From: Callipepla californica brunnescens
Lineage: Eukaryota > Chordata > Aves > Galliformes > Odontophoridae
Assembly (NCBI GenBank): GCA_023055505.1
Contig: JALIRH010000002.1
Span: 4,768,001-4,832,000, forward strand
Reading direction: 5' to 3'
Length of the DNA: 64,000 nt
In this document: piece after piece, positions 25,796-37,428 of the stretch
Numbering within the stretch: the stretch's first letter is position 1
How the letters are laid out: every line of letters begins with the position of its first letter
Made by a program: the position numbers and the translations under genes
The notes under the pieces: model-generated
Told to the model about the DNA's origin: nothing
Databases searched by the model: none
The model's input: the letters and a program-made list of their open reading frames with translations, nothing else

Positions 25796-26165
25796 TCTTG
25801 AAATCAAAGAATGTCCTGAGTTGGAAGGGACACACATGGATCATCAAGCACAATTGCGGACCCCACACAAGATCACCCAAAATTCAAACACTGTGTCTGA
25901 GATTGGAGTCCAAATACTCCTTGAACTCCATCTGCTCTGGGCCATGCCCACTGCCCTGGGCAGCCCGTTCCATGCCCACCACCCTCTGGTGCAGACCATC
26001 TCCCTAACCCCCAGCTGTCTCTCCCCTGACACAGCTCCATGCTGTTCCCTCGGGCCCTGTCGCTGTCACAGAGAACAGAACTCAGCGATGCCCTCCAAAT
26101 CCCTGAGAGGAGCTGCCGTCAAGATGAGTCCTCTCCTCAGCTCCTCTGCTCTGGGCTGATGCTTG
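25796..26165 (-). mobile_element. CR1 LINE 3' fragment, GC-richer subfamily
   Basis: Minus-strand CR1: GTCCTGAGTTGGAAGGGACA near the 3' end, then CCCTGGGCAGCCCGTTCCAT, CCAGCTGTCTCTCCCCTGAC and CATGCTGTTCCCTCGGGCCC in the order expected for CR1 read backwards. It is markedly richer in GC than its surroundings. Open frames on both strands here (131, 74, 62 and 64 codons) are by-products of the element. Confidence 0.88.
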
Positions 26166-29163
26166 GAATGATTACTAGGAAAACTACTAACACTGACCTG
26201 ATTACCTCAAATTTTTTCTTCAAACAATTATAAAATTAATGACAAGACAAAAAAAAAAATAGGCCAAATAATCGTTTAATAACCTTAAACATTTTCCTCT
26301 CTACCAGACCTATAAAATAGTTCAGGATAGGGCAAAAAGTCATGGCAAAACTTTATGTTTCATTCCCCACATTCAGTGTGGTCTTTATTTTTAAAAATCC
26401 TGTGTCTGCAGCACAAAGTTGTGTGAAATACAGGCAAACAAACACAGTAGTGTTCTCTCGAGAGAGAAGATGAGAGAGAATGAATTGCACATGACCAATA
26501 GAAGTCATATTATTTGAGTCACTGCTGACAGGAATTCAAATGTTACAGTAGAATAGAAAAGATTATTACTAATATCTTCCTTATACATCTCACATGATTG
26601 ATTGGTAGCAGATCATTTTCAAGTCTATTTGCACTGCAAATCTTAATTGCAAAGAATGTTTTCAAGCTGGTGTAAATAATTTTCCTAAAAAATTAGAATT
26701 AAGATACTACTACTGACAATTTTTTGAATCTGAAAAATGAAATCCCTTGCATTCTCATTCTGTAACCTCTCATCCAAACTTAGTGTTAATCAGCATAGCT
26801 TCATTGATGTGCACTGATTATCCCTCAGGAGACACATGTTGGTGTAAACTGAGTAATCACCAAAGTTGTGATGATTTAAAGTAGTTGAGAGTATGGCTCA
26901 TCTTTTTCTATTCAGATTCTGTTACTAAAAAGCATTATGAGGAATGTCTGCAGATGAAATATGCACATACCTTCTACTGCTTGGATTTGGGTGTGTTTTT
27001 TTTCTGGTACATTATGACAATTTTTGCAGTCAGAATTAGCGTTCTCAGTTTTAATATGTTTACTTATGTGAAATGCAGATTGTAATTAAATGTCAGGCTG
27101 CTTAATTGTGCCTTCATTTGTATAAATTGGAATGTTGCTATAGAAAAAGAAAAGAAATAAAATACCTTTCATTTCCATTGCAACATTATATTTGAATTAA
27201 TAGTTAAATAACGGGAGAAAAGATTTTTTCAGAAAATCTGTGTTAATTGGTATTTCACAGTCTGAAAGGATGTGTTTCCACAGAGCATGTATCTCTTGCT
27301 TCACAAAGACAGAATGCTTCAATAAGATGTTTTTCTGCCCAGGGACCAATGAATGAGCACTGTGGTTCAGCAAACTAGAATGCAAAGGCTTTACTTCATC
27401 CTGTTTTTAATTGTTTGGAGCCAGCTCTGAGAAGGAAAATGACCTTTTGATATGGGACTTGAGTAGCATCAATACACCTGAATCCAAAGTGGCTAATTCA
27501 GAACATTCTTTTACTTGAACTTAAGGCGCCTGAATTATTAGAATTAAGTTCATGTTTTTGTTCCAGTGAGCACACTGACAGTGTTCAGAGCCCTGACAAT
27601 GTACTGTAGATTGAATTGCCATTTTGTATAACTGCCTGACAATCAAATTGTCTTTCCAGAAGCAAGCAGCCTGCCTAAGGTCATTGCTTTCCTCAAAGAA
27701 GTGCAAAACTGTGTCAAATTCTTTGCAAAGGCACATTGCAGGAAGTGTATGGCTGTTCCATATTTCCTCCCATGAAATATTGCCAGTAGGAAATGTTGAC
27801 TTGTGGTTCCTGGACAAGGAACAAGGAAAGAGAAATTAGGAAAATCTGCTCTATAGGCAGATGACTCAGTAGGTCCTGATGGTTGCATTTTTTTATGTGG
27901 GAAAATAGTTGTCTCATGTAAATGAGAAAATAGTTATCTAAATGAGCTGCCTTGGTTCCAGGGATCAGATTCTGACCATCAGGGCATTAGACCTGAATGA
28001 TTTTCTGTACAGGGTTAATTTTTTTGAGGAATGTGTTGGAACGATGACTTCAACCTGTAAGGTCTTTCTCCCCAAATTAAGTTATACGGTTACAAGCTTT
28101 TTTGATGCAGAAAGAACAAAATAATTACTTTACTTGCGTAGTAGGATATAAGTATTCACTCATTATTCACTCAACCCTAGCTGAGTTAACTTTTAATTGT
28201 TTGTTTGTTATTGTCTCTGTGAGAATTCTAGATATTGCAACTATCCTCATAAATCACAAGTCACTTATCAAGCCAACAAGCATGTTTTCAGAGGACCAGA
28301 TGTCAGCAAATGAGAATTTTTGAGGTCTTCAGTGAATTATTCTTTTCTTGCACTGGTGTCTGAAATGAAAGCAGCACTCATGTTAACCGTGACAGAAGGC
28401 ACTACGGGCAGGTGAGGTTGTTTGCAAAGGAAGCATCAAACTATCAGGACAGAAGAGTCTCACAACTGTAAAGAATGACTGGATTCTTGTCCCTATAAAA
28501 ACAACTAGTAGATGCCTCTCTGTGCAGATGAACTTCTTCTCTAAGTAAAATATTGCAAGAACAGGGATTTTGCTGCTAACAAAGGAGCACATGCAGAGGA
28601 GTGTAGGCACTCCCAGGATCAGTATCTGTAGGGTTTCGCAAGCTTAGCTTGCTGTAGTGAAGTCTAATGGACACACTTCATGGCAAACAAGAATTGTAAG
28701 TGTGAATTAAATAAGGACTGCATCTTTCAATGTTTCTCTTATGTTAACATTGACTTGCTTTTGTTGTAACAGGGTAGGTCTCATTCTGCATTGTACAAGA
28801 CTAGTATTTCTTCAGAATGACGTACACAACAGTTTCAGTAAAGAATATATGCCTATAATGGTTTCACAACAGTAAGTAGTACTGGCAGAGGGTCACCTAT
28901 GTCTTATTATGATCTTATTTCCCTCTGGAAAGGTGACTACATACAAAACACATTGGAAAGGGTTACTAAAATGTACTACGCACTATATCATGCGTTAGTT
29001 TTGTATGGGAAAATGTCAGCTGGCTCAGACACAAGCTAAGCCATGGATGAATAAAGCACATCCATAAAGGATGTCTTTTATCTCTATTTAAACAGGTATG
29101 ATCTGATTTGAGAAATGAGTTGTATTCCTGTGCTCAGTGGCAGAAAGCAGAGGAAGTTATTCA
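26166..29163. other. No recognised gene or repeat
   Basis: AT-rich DNA. A cluster of overlapping frames at 27521-27917 on the minus strand (98, 81 and 67 codons) is somewhat richer in codons than its surroundings, but I recognise no protein family. No transposon is visible. Confidence 0.5.
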
Positions 29164-29425
29164 GAGAATCATAGAGTCATAGAATAATAAAATAATAGAA
29201 TGATTTGAGTTGGAAGGGACCTTAAAGATCACCAGGTTCCAACCGCCTGTCGTGGGCAGGACTGTCAACAACCAGATCAAACAGCCCAAGGACCCCAAGT
29301 CTCCCAAGGAGGGAGACTCCACATTTCTAAGCAACCTCTGCCAGTGCTCAGTCACCTGCACAGTAAATAATTACTTCCTGATTTTCACATGGAACATACT
29401 GCATTCCAGTTAGTGTGCCCTCAAT
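29164..29425 (-). mobile_element. CR1 LINE 3' fragment
   Basis: Minus-strand CR1: terminal repeats (AGAATCATAGAGTCATAGAA), then GAGTTGGAAGGGACCTTAAA and CCAGTGCTCAGTCACCTGCA. The minus-strand frame at 29161-29361 begins VTEHWQRLLRNVESPSLGDL, the decayed CR1 ORF2 C-terminus (consensus-like HWHRLPREVVESPSL). Confidence 0.9.
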
Positions 29426-32107
29426 TGCTTTCTGGGGTAAACCATAGTTTCATCCTAAATTTTTAAGTGTTATTTGATTTCTCCAAGTCTCTGTTTTTCC
29501 ACATAAAGAATTTTCTTTAACAGTTTTATTATTTTTATTCATACTGTCTTGTCTAAAATCATTTTTGCTTTACTGATACAATCTACTCTTTTACTGTGGC
29601 AATTCATATTATCAAACAGTATAGAGTTATGATTAATTTAATTATATATTTAATAACCTATTATGTTTATTCATATGGTTGTACTCCAAAACTTCAGTAA
29701 AGGGAATGATTGCACTGTGCAAAATGCTGTGCAAGGCATTGATAGATATTCCTTGCGTAATCTTTTGGGAGATTAGCAAATTAAAGTTTTAGGAATAATA
29801 ACAGGCTTATTGAAATGTATTATTTATTTATTTATTTTCAATTTTGTAAGTAAAAAAAAGCATTGTTATCACAGCAAGAATTACAATTGAACAACAGTTT
29901 CCAGGATCAAGTGAGCTTTCAGTTACTTGTAAAATTTATCTTTAATCTATCAATTGAAACATTTCTAATCAAACTGTTCAGAATCTTTTTAAGGCTGTTT
30001 GAGTCATCATTATTCATGAAGGTGAAAGTGCTTCTTATGAAAAACTAGAATGACCTAGTTGATAAGTCTCTGATAAAAATGTAGCTGACTATAGCAGAGA
30101 GGCAGCATTTGCACGTGAGAGATGGAAAGAGGCACTTCCTTTCCGCTTGCTTGGAAGGTCAAGGAGAATAGGTAGAATCTGAGTTTAATACACATTTGTA
30201 TATGGTTTCAGTATGGCTTTTGTCTTGTTGAACACTAATATAGACTTTCAAACAAAAACAGAAAAAATAGTCACGCATAGATTAACAAAGTTATATACAC
30301 TGTTTTGGGTCAGACAAAACACTACAGCTAGTCAGAATAACCTATTTAATATCTTGATTGGTTGGTTGGTGGGTTTGCTTGTTGTCAAAATTAAAACTAC
30401 TTCAAAGTATATAAAATCTCCATTCATTCTTGTGAGTGTAGGTCTTTCTTTGTTTTCTTTTTCTTGAAGAGGTTGTAATGCACTTTCAAGGAAAAAGCTG
30501 TTAAAAATTAGAAGCAATTTTTCTCTACGAAAAATTTTTCCTCCTGGAAACAAATATTTTTCCTGCTTTTTAAATGTCTGCTTCTAATAATATATATTAT
30601 ATTAAGCATATACTAATGCTCATATTACTAAGCCTATTTCATCTCACTCCAGAAAACTCTGAGCCAACTGAAGGCCATGCGGCCACATAATCATGGCAAA
30701 GGAAAAAAAGTTACCTCTAATGTGTTCAAACAATTCCTGGATCCAAATTAGCTTATTTAGTTACGTTTTGAATCTGTCAGGGATTTAAAATATTGTTGCT
30801 GATCTGCTAGTTCCTACTTTAAAGCCTTAACTGAGAGACGTTATACAAGTTGACCTTTACATCAAAAATTAAAAATGAAGATAGTTTTATCAGTGGATTC
30901 TATTTGAGTTTTAAAAACTTTTAAACTCTTGGATTATATGTATTTCCCATAGCCAGATATCTTCAATGCATAACCTTACCAAGAGTCTTTTGAAATTCAA
31001 AGTTGATGGCAACCCCTGTGGTTTGCACATTTCACCATAGCAGGAATAATTTCTGCAATCTGTTTCTTTGTTTTGCAGATTCCATCCTGATGCTCCTGAA
31101 AATACGGTCACTATCACTAAGAGCTTTATATCTTTCTCTGTTATAAAAGAAACAAGCAGAACCATCTAGGCTTAAATACAATTGCCGATATCCTAACCTC
31201 TGTTTCTGACTCCCCCAAGCTTCTTTGCTGATCTGAACTTACGTGGTTTGTTTTGTCTTCTGTCGACAACAATTATGCTGGGAAAAGCTCCTGCAGTTAT
31301 TTATCTAAATAGTAATCAAAGACTGCAGTTCAGTGATCAGAAAGAAGCAGGTGCAAAAATGAAAAGTGATGCACTGGACTGAAATAAAAAGAGGAATAAG
31401 AGCAAGAATAAAAGAGGAAATTGTAAGTATTAGAAAAAAAAAACAACAAAAAACCAACAGAGTATAATTTATTTTCTACATAGATTTCAGTTGCTTTTTT
31501 TTAATTAGTTAGTCTGTCAGCTACAGAGATAATATTTTAGTCTGAATACTATTTCTATGCTACACTATTAATTTAGCAAGTTACAATTTTTTTTTCCTTA
31601 TTTCAGTCACTAACTCTATAATCAGGTGTCCTCTTATCTACCTGCATATTTTTGTACCTTATTATTTCTCTTTTCTACTATTCTACTACTATATAAATTC
31701 GTGATGATCTTGATCGTCCCTACTATATTTTATTAGAATAGTTTAAATTTTCAGTTGTACCTTAATCTGCAGCTTTTTCTAGTTTTGAGTATTTGATTTG
31801 TTACCATCTTCAATAAAAAAAAATTAATTGAATATTCAATCATTATATCTGAGGTACTGAATTGATATATTACTTATCTTAAACTTCTGACAATGGAAGC
31901 ACTTGTCTTCCAACCATTGTTTGTTTGTTTGTTAATCTAGCTTAGGCATTTGGGGAGCATTAGAACTTCAGTATATTTATTCTAAAATGTAAGGTATTAG
32001 CCAGTTACAAATATAGATTTGAGCTGAATAAACTGTAGCTCCTAGTTATCCTTCCTGGGCAAGCAATTTGCACATCTTTTTTAACACATACACGACTTAC
32101 GTAGTTT
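29426..32107. other. No recognised gene or repeat; simple repeats
   Basis: AT-rich DNA with a TATT run at 29818-29838, an A-rich tract at 31433-31455 and GTTT repeats at 31918-31933. Open frames of 60-84 codons show no domains. Confidence 0.5.
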
Positions 32108-32579
32108 TCACAGAATCACTGAATGGTTGAGGTTGAAAGGCAACTCTGGAAGTTCAAAGTCCTTAAGTATGAGCACCTGGAGCTTTCTGACCAGGACCAC
32201 ATTCAGATGGATTTCAAGCATGTCCAAAGAATGAGGACTCCACAACATCTCTGGACAAACTGTACCAGCACTCAGTCACTGCAAAGTACTGAGATAATAC
32301 TACTTGGTATTTAGAACCTCTTGTGTTCCTGTTTGTTTCACTACTTCTTGCCCTGGCTCTAGGTGGTACTGACAAGTGATTGGTTCTGTCCTTTCTCCAC
32401 CCTCTCTTCAGATTCTCATAGATACTGATAAGATACCTATGAGATATCTATCTCAAAAACTTAAGATTCTCCAGACTGAAAAGACCCATCTCTCATCCTC
32501 CTCTCATTGTAGCCCTTCCTTTTGTGTCTTTCCTGGATATCACTGCCTCTCTTAGAAGCAAGGTCAGAACTGAAGCTCC
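32108..32579 (-). mobile_element. CR1 LINE fragment next to tRNA-Phe gene
   Basis: Minus-strand CR1: 3' end CACAGAATCACTGAATGGTT, then ACATTCAGATGGATTTCAAG, GGACTCCACAACATCTCTGG and TCATAGATACTGATAAGATA, all CR1 landmarks in backward order. It ends at CTGAAGCTCCAAAATCTTCC, the junction shared with the copies at 7005 and 12800. It is therefore probably part of the unit duplicated with the tRNA. Confidence 0.85.
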
Positions 32580-32583
32580 AAAA
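32580..32583 (-). terminator. Possible RNA polymerase III terminator
   Basis: Four T residues on the minus strand, 15 bases past the discriminator of the tRNA at 32599. In the sister copy the TTTT lies closer (12811-12814); here the near run is reduced to TTT (32592-32594), so transcription would stop at this second run. Confidence 0.55.
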
Positions 32584-32598
32584 TCTTCCATAAATCAT

Positions 32599-32671
32599 TG
32601 CTGAAGCCCGGGGTTGAACCAGGGACCTTTAGATCTTCAGTCTAACGCTCTCCCAGCTGAGCTACTTCAGC
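32599..32671 (-). tRNA. tRNA-Phe (anticodon GAA), second copy
   Basis: The second complete tRNA-Phe on the minus strand. It is identical to the copy at 12818-12890 except for one base in the T loop (TTCAACC instead of TTCAATC). Acceptor stem GCTGAAG/CTTCAGC, anticodon arm with GAA (32636-32638) and T stem CCTGG/CCGGG are all fully paired. The A box (32653-32664) and B box (GGTTCAACCCC, 32610-32620) are intact. The near terminator is TTT only, with TTTT at 32580-32583. The flanks match the first copy but are more diverged than the tRNA, which suggests selection or gene conversion on the tRNA. Whether it is transcribed is not visible from sequence. Confidence 0.9.
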
Positions 32672-32957
32672 TCTCTCTAAGAAAGCATTTTCTCACAAAC
32701 TGATGGAATATATGTCTCTTTCAATTCTTTATCATTCACACTCATTTTGTGGACACTGGACTCTTTTATTTTTACTACATAGAACACTGCAGGGGGAAGA
32801 ATGTTTTGTCCCACTGAAATTAGCGATACGAACTCTACAGAATGTGGATCTGATAAAAGTCTGCAGACACTAACTTGCATATAATTCTATAAACATCACC
32901 ATCAACATAGACATAATTCCCAGAGACATCAGCCAAAATCTTAAAATTAATAGGAAT
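32672..32957 (-). repeat. tRNA leader block, second copy
   Basis: Matches 12891-13165 in the same position 5' of the tRNA. Shared stretches include ACTCATTTTGTGGACACT, GTCTGCAGACACTAACTTGC, ACATAGACATAATTCC and CTTAAAATTAAT. A minus-strand frame at 32677-32880 encodes SVHKMSVNDKELK, where the first copy reads SVHKMSLNDKGLK. A younger CR1 begins directly at the outer edge (32958). Confidence 0.75.
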
Positions 32958-33590
32958 TAATTTCACAGAATCACAGAATTGTAGGATTTGGAAGGGACCT
33001 CTAGAGATCATTGAGTCCAACTCCCCTGCCAAAGCAGCTCCCTAGACCACATTGCACGAATAGGTGTACAGGTAGGTCTTAAATGTCTCCAGAGAAGGAG
33101 ACTTTATCCCTTCTCTGTGCAGCCTGTGCCAGTGCTCCATCACTCTCACTGTGAAGAAGTTCTCAAACACATTTGTGCGGAAATTCCTATGCCTCAATCT
33201 GTGACCATTTCCCCCTGTCCTATCACCACACACTGCTGAGAAGCGTCCAGCCTTATCCGTTTGTCTCCCATACCTCAGATATTTATAGACATGGATCAGA
33301 ACCTCTCTGAGTGTTCTTTTTTCAAGGCTGAGCAGACCCAGGTCTCTTAGCCTTTCCTCGTAAGAGAGGCGTTCCACACTCTTTATCATTTTTGTAGCCC
33401 TCTGTTGGACTCTTTCCAGGAGATCCCTGTCTTTTTTGTACTGGGGAGCCCAGAACTGGACACAGTACCCCAGATGAGGCCTTGCCAGTGTGGAGTAGAG
33501 GGAGAGAATCACCACCCTCAACCTCAACCTCAGCTGACCACGCTCATTTTAATGCACCCCAGGATACCATTGGCCTTCTTCATTTAATCT
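32958..33590 (-). mobile_element. CR1 LINE with open ORF2 C-terminal segment
   Basis: Minus-strand CR1: 3' end TCACAGAATCACAGAATTGT at 32964, GGAAGGGACCTCTAGAGATC, and ORF2 sequence up to CAGGATACCATTGGCCTTCT near 33572. It is 5'-truncated upstream of the KANGILG block. It is relatively well preserved: 161 codons of ORF2 remain open. Confidence 0.93.
33042..33527 (-). pseudogene. CR1 ORF2 C-terminal remnant
   Basis: 161 residues of the CR1 ORF2 C-terminal region, downstream of the reverse-transcriptase palm. Conserved blocks visible are [19 protein letters not shown] (residues about 15-33), ERVQQRATKMIKSVERLSYE (about 38-57), ERLRDLGLLSLEKRTL and FFTVRVMEHWHRL (about 125-137). The start is an internal Met, and the catalytic domains are absent because the element is 5'-truncated. 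It has no function as it stands; its openness shows modest age. Confidence 0.9.
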
Positions 33591-36500
33591 ATCTACACTA
33601 TCACTGTGTTATGAGTTGCATGAAAATCTTAGCTATAACTTCCTCATTACTTCCTCAGTTTAGATGTCTTAAAAGATCCAGTTCATCAACTCAAAAGGCA
33701 ATCAGCTCAGCAAGCAAAGTGAACACAACAGAGAAATCTATATCAGTTACCATGCAAGGAAGAAACACTGAGATTGATTCATTAGAGTCTGCCCTTCTTT
33801 TTCTAGCCTGCTCAATCAGAAACCACATCCTGTTGAAAGTTTAAAGGAATTCCTGATAACTTGATAAAAATATGGCACTAGTTGCTTTCTGTCAGCAGAT
33901 GTAACACTGCAGTTTCACTTTTGCTTCACATTCCCTGGGTAAAAAATCACCCCTTTAAATTCTTCTTATGTTGGAAGCAGAGGTTCTTAAGACATGAAAT
34001 CACTTACAGCTAGCCTGAAATTATGTGTTATGTTGCTTTCTTTCAGGAAAACAAACAAACAAATAAACTAACTGAACGGGGAGAAAAAAAAAAAGCAAAC
34101 CAGAGAAATTAATTCTACTGCAGTCTATTTAGCATTAATGGGCATCAAAGGTGCAGCCTAGGGGCACCATGCATCATAATCTATCATGACCAAGATAATT
34201 TATATCCAGATTTCCTGCACTGTAGGAGATCAAGCTGCAGAGAGAAATTTCATGTTATCAAAGAACATTTACTAAGGGTGCTAGAAACAGCAACAGACCA
34301 AGTGCATATTTACAAACCTCAGAATTCTTTTAGGAGCTAGGCGTATACCTAAGTGTATAAACTCGAAAGAGTCTGTGGAGTTAATGAACTGTGAATAAGT
34401 TTTGCTGATGAGCATGAAGCTTTTAAGATTCAAATTCACTGTGAATGAAACACTCTCATCCTGATAAATGGACATTCTAAATTAAAGATGCAGCTACTGT
34501 GTTGGATCATCAAGCCCATATCCTTCCAGCTCAGAAAAAAAAGAAAATATTTCCAGAAGGAAATATTTTTAAAGGATCTTTTAAGGATTAAAACTGTCTA
34601 TTTTAATGCATGAACTGGTTCTTGACAATCTCACTGACTCACTGAAGTGCCTCACAGTGCATCAGTTTAGTGTTTGTCTTTGGCTCTGAGAGTAGCAGTG
34701 CAGTTACTGTGAGTTACTTACACTTGTAGCACTAAATACAAACCCTCTTCATTTCACTCAACCCTCCTGGTCTGGGCAAAAAATACAATTCTCTTAAAAG
34801 CAGTAATGAAACTTAAAATGTCTGAGTCATGTCTTACGTCTCTATTAATAATGCAATACTGACAGTAGCTGATAATTTTATTTCTTTCAGGTTTCCGAAA
34901 AGCAGTGTATTGAATTCTCTTGCTGATGTGTAATTGATTCTTTTAAAAATTATTTTAATATAATAATGTCCTTCTGAGGCTTCATCTTAAAGGTATTACC
35001 CATTAAGCACACTCAGTGTTTAACTCAAATTTGAAATGCATCTATACAGGGGTCCGTATGTAAAAATGTACATACGAATAAGATGTCCAAATTCTCATTA
35101 TAGTGTGTAATGTACAGCACAGCTGATTAAACATGATGGACTTTTTTTTTCTCTAAAGCAGAAACAGTGCTTTATGATTTCCTTTTTGCTAATTTTCTAG
35201 TGTTATTTGAGGTATTTAAGTCATCCACTTAACTATCTGATATGAACAAGTGTACTATGACGCTGAAAGTACATGGAAGCCAGGAGTTATATTGTATCCT
35301 TAGGGATCTCAAGCATTTCTGTTTAATGTATAATGTGGTAAATTTCCATCAGGACATACAGGTAGATACTTACATTTAAACATCATTAACCATAGTTGGA
35401 TTCCATCTTTCATCTACAGTAAAAACAATACTGTTTGAGGATATGTTGTTACATATGCATCTCAGTATGTGTAATTAAAGTAGAATCAGGTTATGTTTTC
35501 TTGCAAGTAGGATGAGATTTCTGAACTCTGTCATGGTAATGTGAAAGTGCTTTAAAATTATACACACACTTCCTTAAGAAGTCAGGAAAGATTTGTCCAT
35601 GTCTGTTATGATTAAAGAGTTGAAAGGAAATTCATTGCTAGATTCTCTGAAAATAGTTATATGTTGAAGTCAGTGTCATTCACTTCTTCAGATTACAGGA
35701 ATTTTTTGTATAGGGTTTCTAGAGCCTATGTCCTCCAGATTCTCTTTATGAACCTGTTTGGGAAACATTTTCTTTTTCCCCAAAGTTCTTGAATTCACTT
35801 TGATGTTAAAGGTAAGCTTTGTCTCGGAGCTACAAAAATAAAACCATTCTTTTAAATATCATAAAGCATCTGGTTAGGCACAAGCCACTCATCATTAAGA
35901 TTTAGGAACACTCTGCTTGTGTGTATCATCTGAAAAACAAACAGATTGAAACTGAGCAAACAAACTGATCAAACAACAACAAGAAAAAAGAACAGATGAA
36001 AAAGCAAGATGTAGATTTTAGTAATTTAAGTCTTGCTCATCTTCAAGCAGACTTAATATGTTATATAACAATCTAGTGATTTACAATCAGATCAAAACAA
36101 TATCAGGTGCACAATGGTCTAAATTGTGCTTTCATAAATATGAGCATTATCAGTAGCAGAAGGGGGCACTAGTAGCTATCTGGTATATCTTCTGAGTCTG
36201 ATATATATATTTATGATACATATTGAAAATAAACACACACACAAATAGTCTCACTTACAAGCTAGTTGTCTTTCTGACCTTTCTCAAGATCTAGTGGATG
36301 TTTTGTGATATGAATTCTGTCTTCAGCCTTTACTTTTTGTGACTTTACCTGCTTTACCTCTTTACCTGCTCTCCTATTGCATAAAAGATAGTCTCTTCAA
36401 TAGTCCCAGTAGGGCTAATTGTACCCTACAGCAGTCTCCTTTTAGGAAAACCTGACAGCATGTTTTCAGTGATGTAGAAATAAAATATTACCTTTAAAAA

Positions 36501-36609
36501 AATAAAACAAATAAATAATAATAATAAAATTATTAAAAGTATAGTCTGAATAATAATAAAATTATTAAAAGTATCGTCTATTCTTTCTTTAAAAGAACAA
36601 CAGCAGATT
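33591..36609. other. No recognised gene or repeat
   Basis: AT-rich DNA of about 3 kb. The only structure I note is the 32-bp tandem duplication at 36517-36580 and short AT and AC runs at 36198-36243. Confidence 0.5.
36517..36580 (+). repeat. 32-bp tandem duplication
   Basis: Two adjacent copies of a 32-base unit that starts AATAATAATAAAATTATTAA; copy one is 36517-36548 and copy two 36549-36580. They differ at one clear position (TATAGTCT versus TATCGTCT) and at the outer end. The near identity points to a recent slippage or duplication event. Confidence 0.85.
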
Positions 36610-36790
36610 TTTCTTTGCAATGGGAGTGATGAGGCACTGGAACAGGTACAGGTTTCCCAGAGAAGTTGTGGATGCTGCACCCCTGAAAGTGTTTGAAGCT
36701 AAGTTGGATGCGGCCTTGATTTAGTGGGGTTGGAACTAGATACTTAACGTTCCTTACAACCTAATCCACTCCAGCCTTTTGTTATTCAAA
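36610..36790 (+). mobile_element. CR1 LINE 3' fragment
   Basis: Plus-strand CR1 end: GTGATGAGGCACTGGAACAG, AGAGAAGTTGTGGATGCTGC, AGTTGGATGCGGCCTTGATT and TAGTGGGGTTGGAACTAGAT, in the usual order of the ORF2 C-terminus and 3' UTR. The terminal repeats are decayed (CAGCCTTTTGTTATTC). Confidence 0.88.
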
Positions 36791-37428
36791 GCAAAGGGAT
36801 GACTAACAAAAGATCTGACAGTAAAGGCATAGTTTACACCTTGTTGGAAGAACACCCAAAAAGGTCTTGGGAAGAAAAAAGGATTATATATTCATACTTT
36901 CCCATCACATCTACAAACACCTTTGACTGCTGTACCGATTAGATTCAACAATTTTTAATGAAGATCTCTCTCTTTTTTTCTTTTTTTCTCATAAACTTGA
37001 AGATTTTAGGTTTTCTTTCACTACAAGCATGATATTAGGAAAAGAAAGCCATTCAAAACAAGAGTGATCAGGACAGCAGTAGTTATCCTGTTACATTAAC
37101 TGATTTAAACATAAGGATGTGCAGTAATTATTTCAGTCATTATTTCATTTTCTTTGACTTCACTCATTTTTGTCTTCTGTGATTTGTCACCTTTCAAACA
37201 CAAGAACAGACAACTGTTCTTAGAATTATAGTAAGCTGTGTAACCCAAAGAACTTCTCTGTGCAGTGTATCTTCTAGATTTTTTCTTTTCTAATTGTGCC
37301 TCAGGATTATGTCTCTTTCTTTGAGAAGCCAAGGACTTTTCCGTGGCTCAGTAGGTTTTATACTGGATGCTTTTTTTCTTAATTTCTTTAATGTCTTTGG
37401 CAAGGTTTTTGTTGCAGGGGTTGAAGGC
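36791..37428. other. No recognised gene or repeat
   Basis: AT-rich spacer between a CR1 and the solo LTR. The minus-strand frames at 37105-37475 (75 and 61 codons) show no domain. The last six bases (37423-37428, GAAGGC) are the left target-site duplication of the LTR. Confidence 0.5.

Noticed and set aside
25764..26159. 131-codon plus-strand frame as a gene
   Set aside because: It is antisense to a CR1 fragment whose GC-rich sequence keeps several frames open.
27521..27917. Cluster of three overlapping minus-strand frames as a coding exon
   Set aside because: Three frames open at once points to composition; none shows a domain or convincing splice borders.
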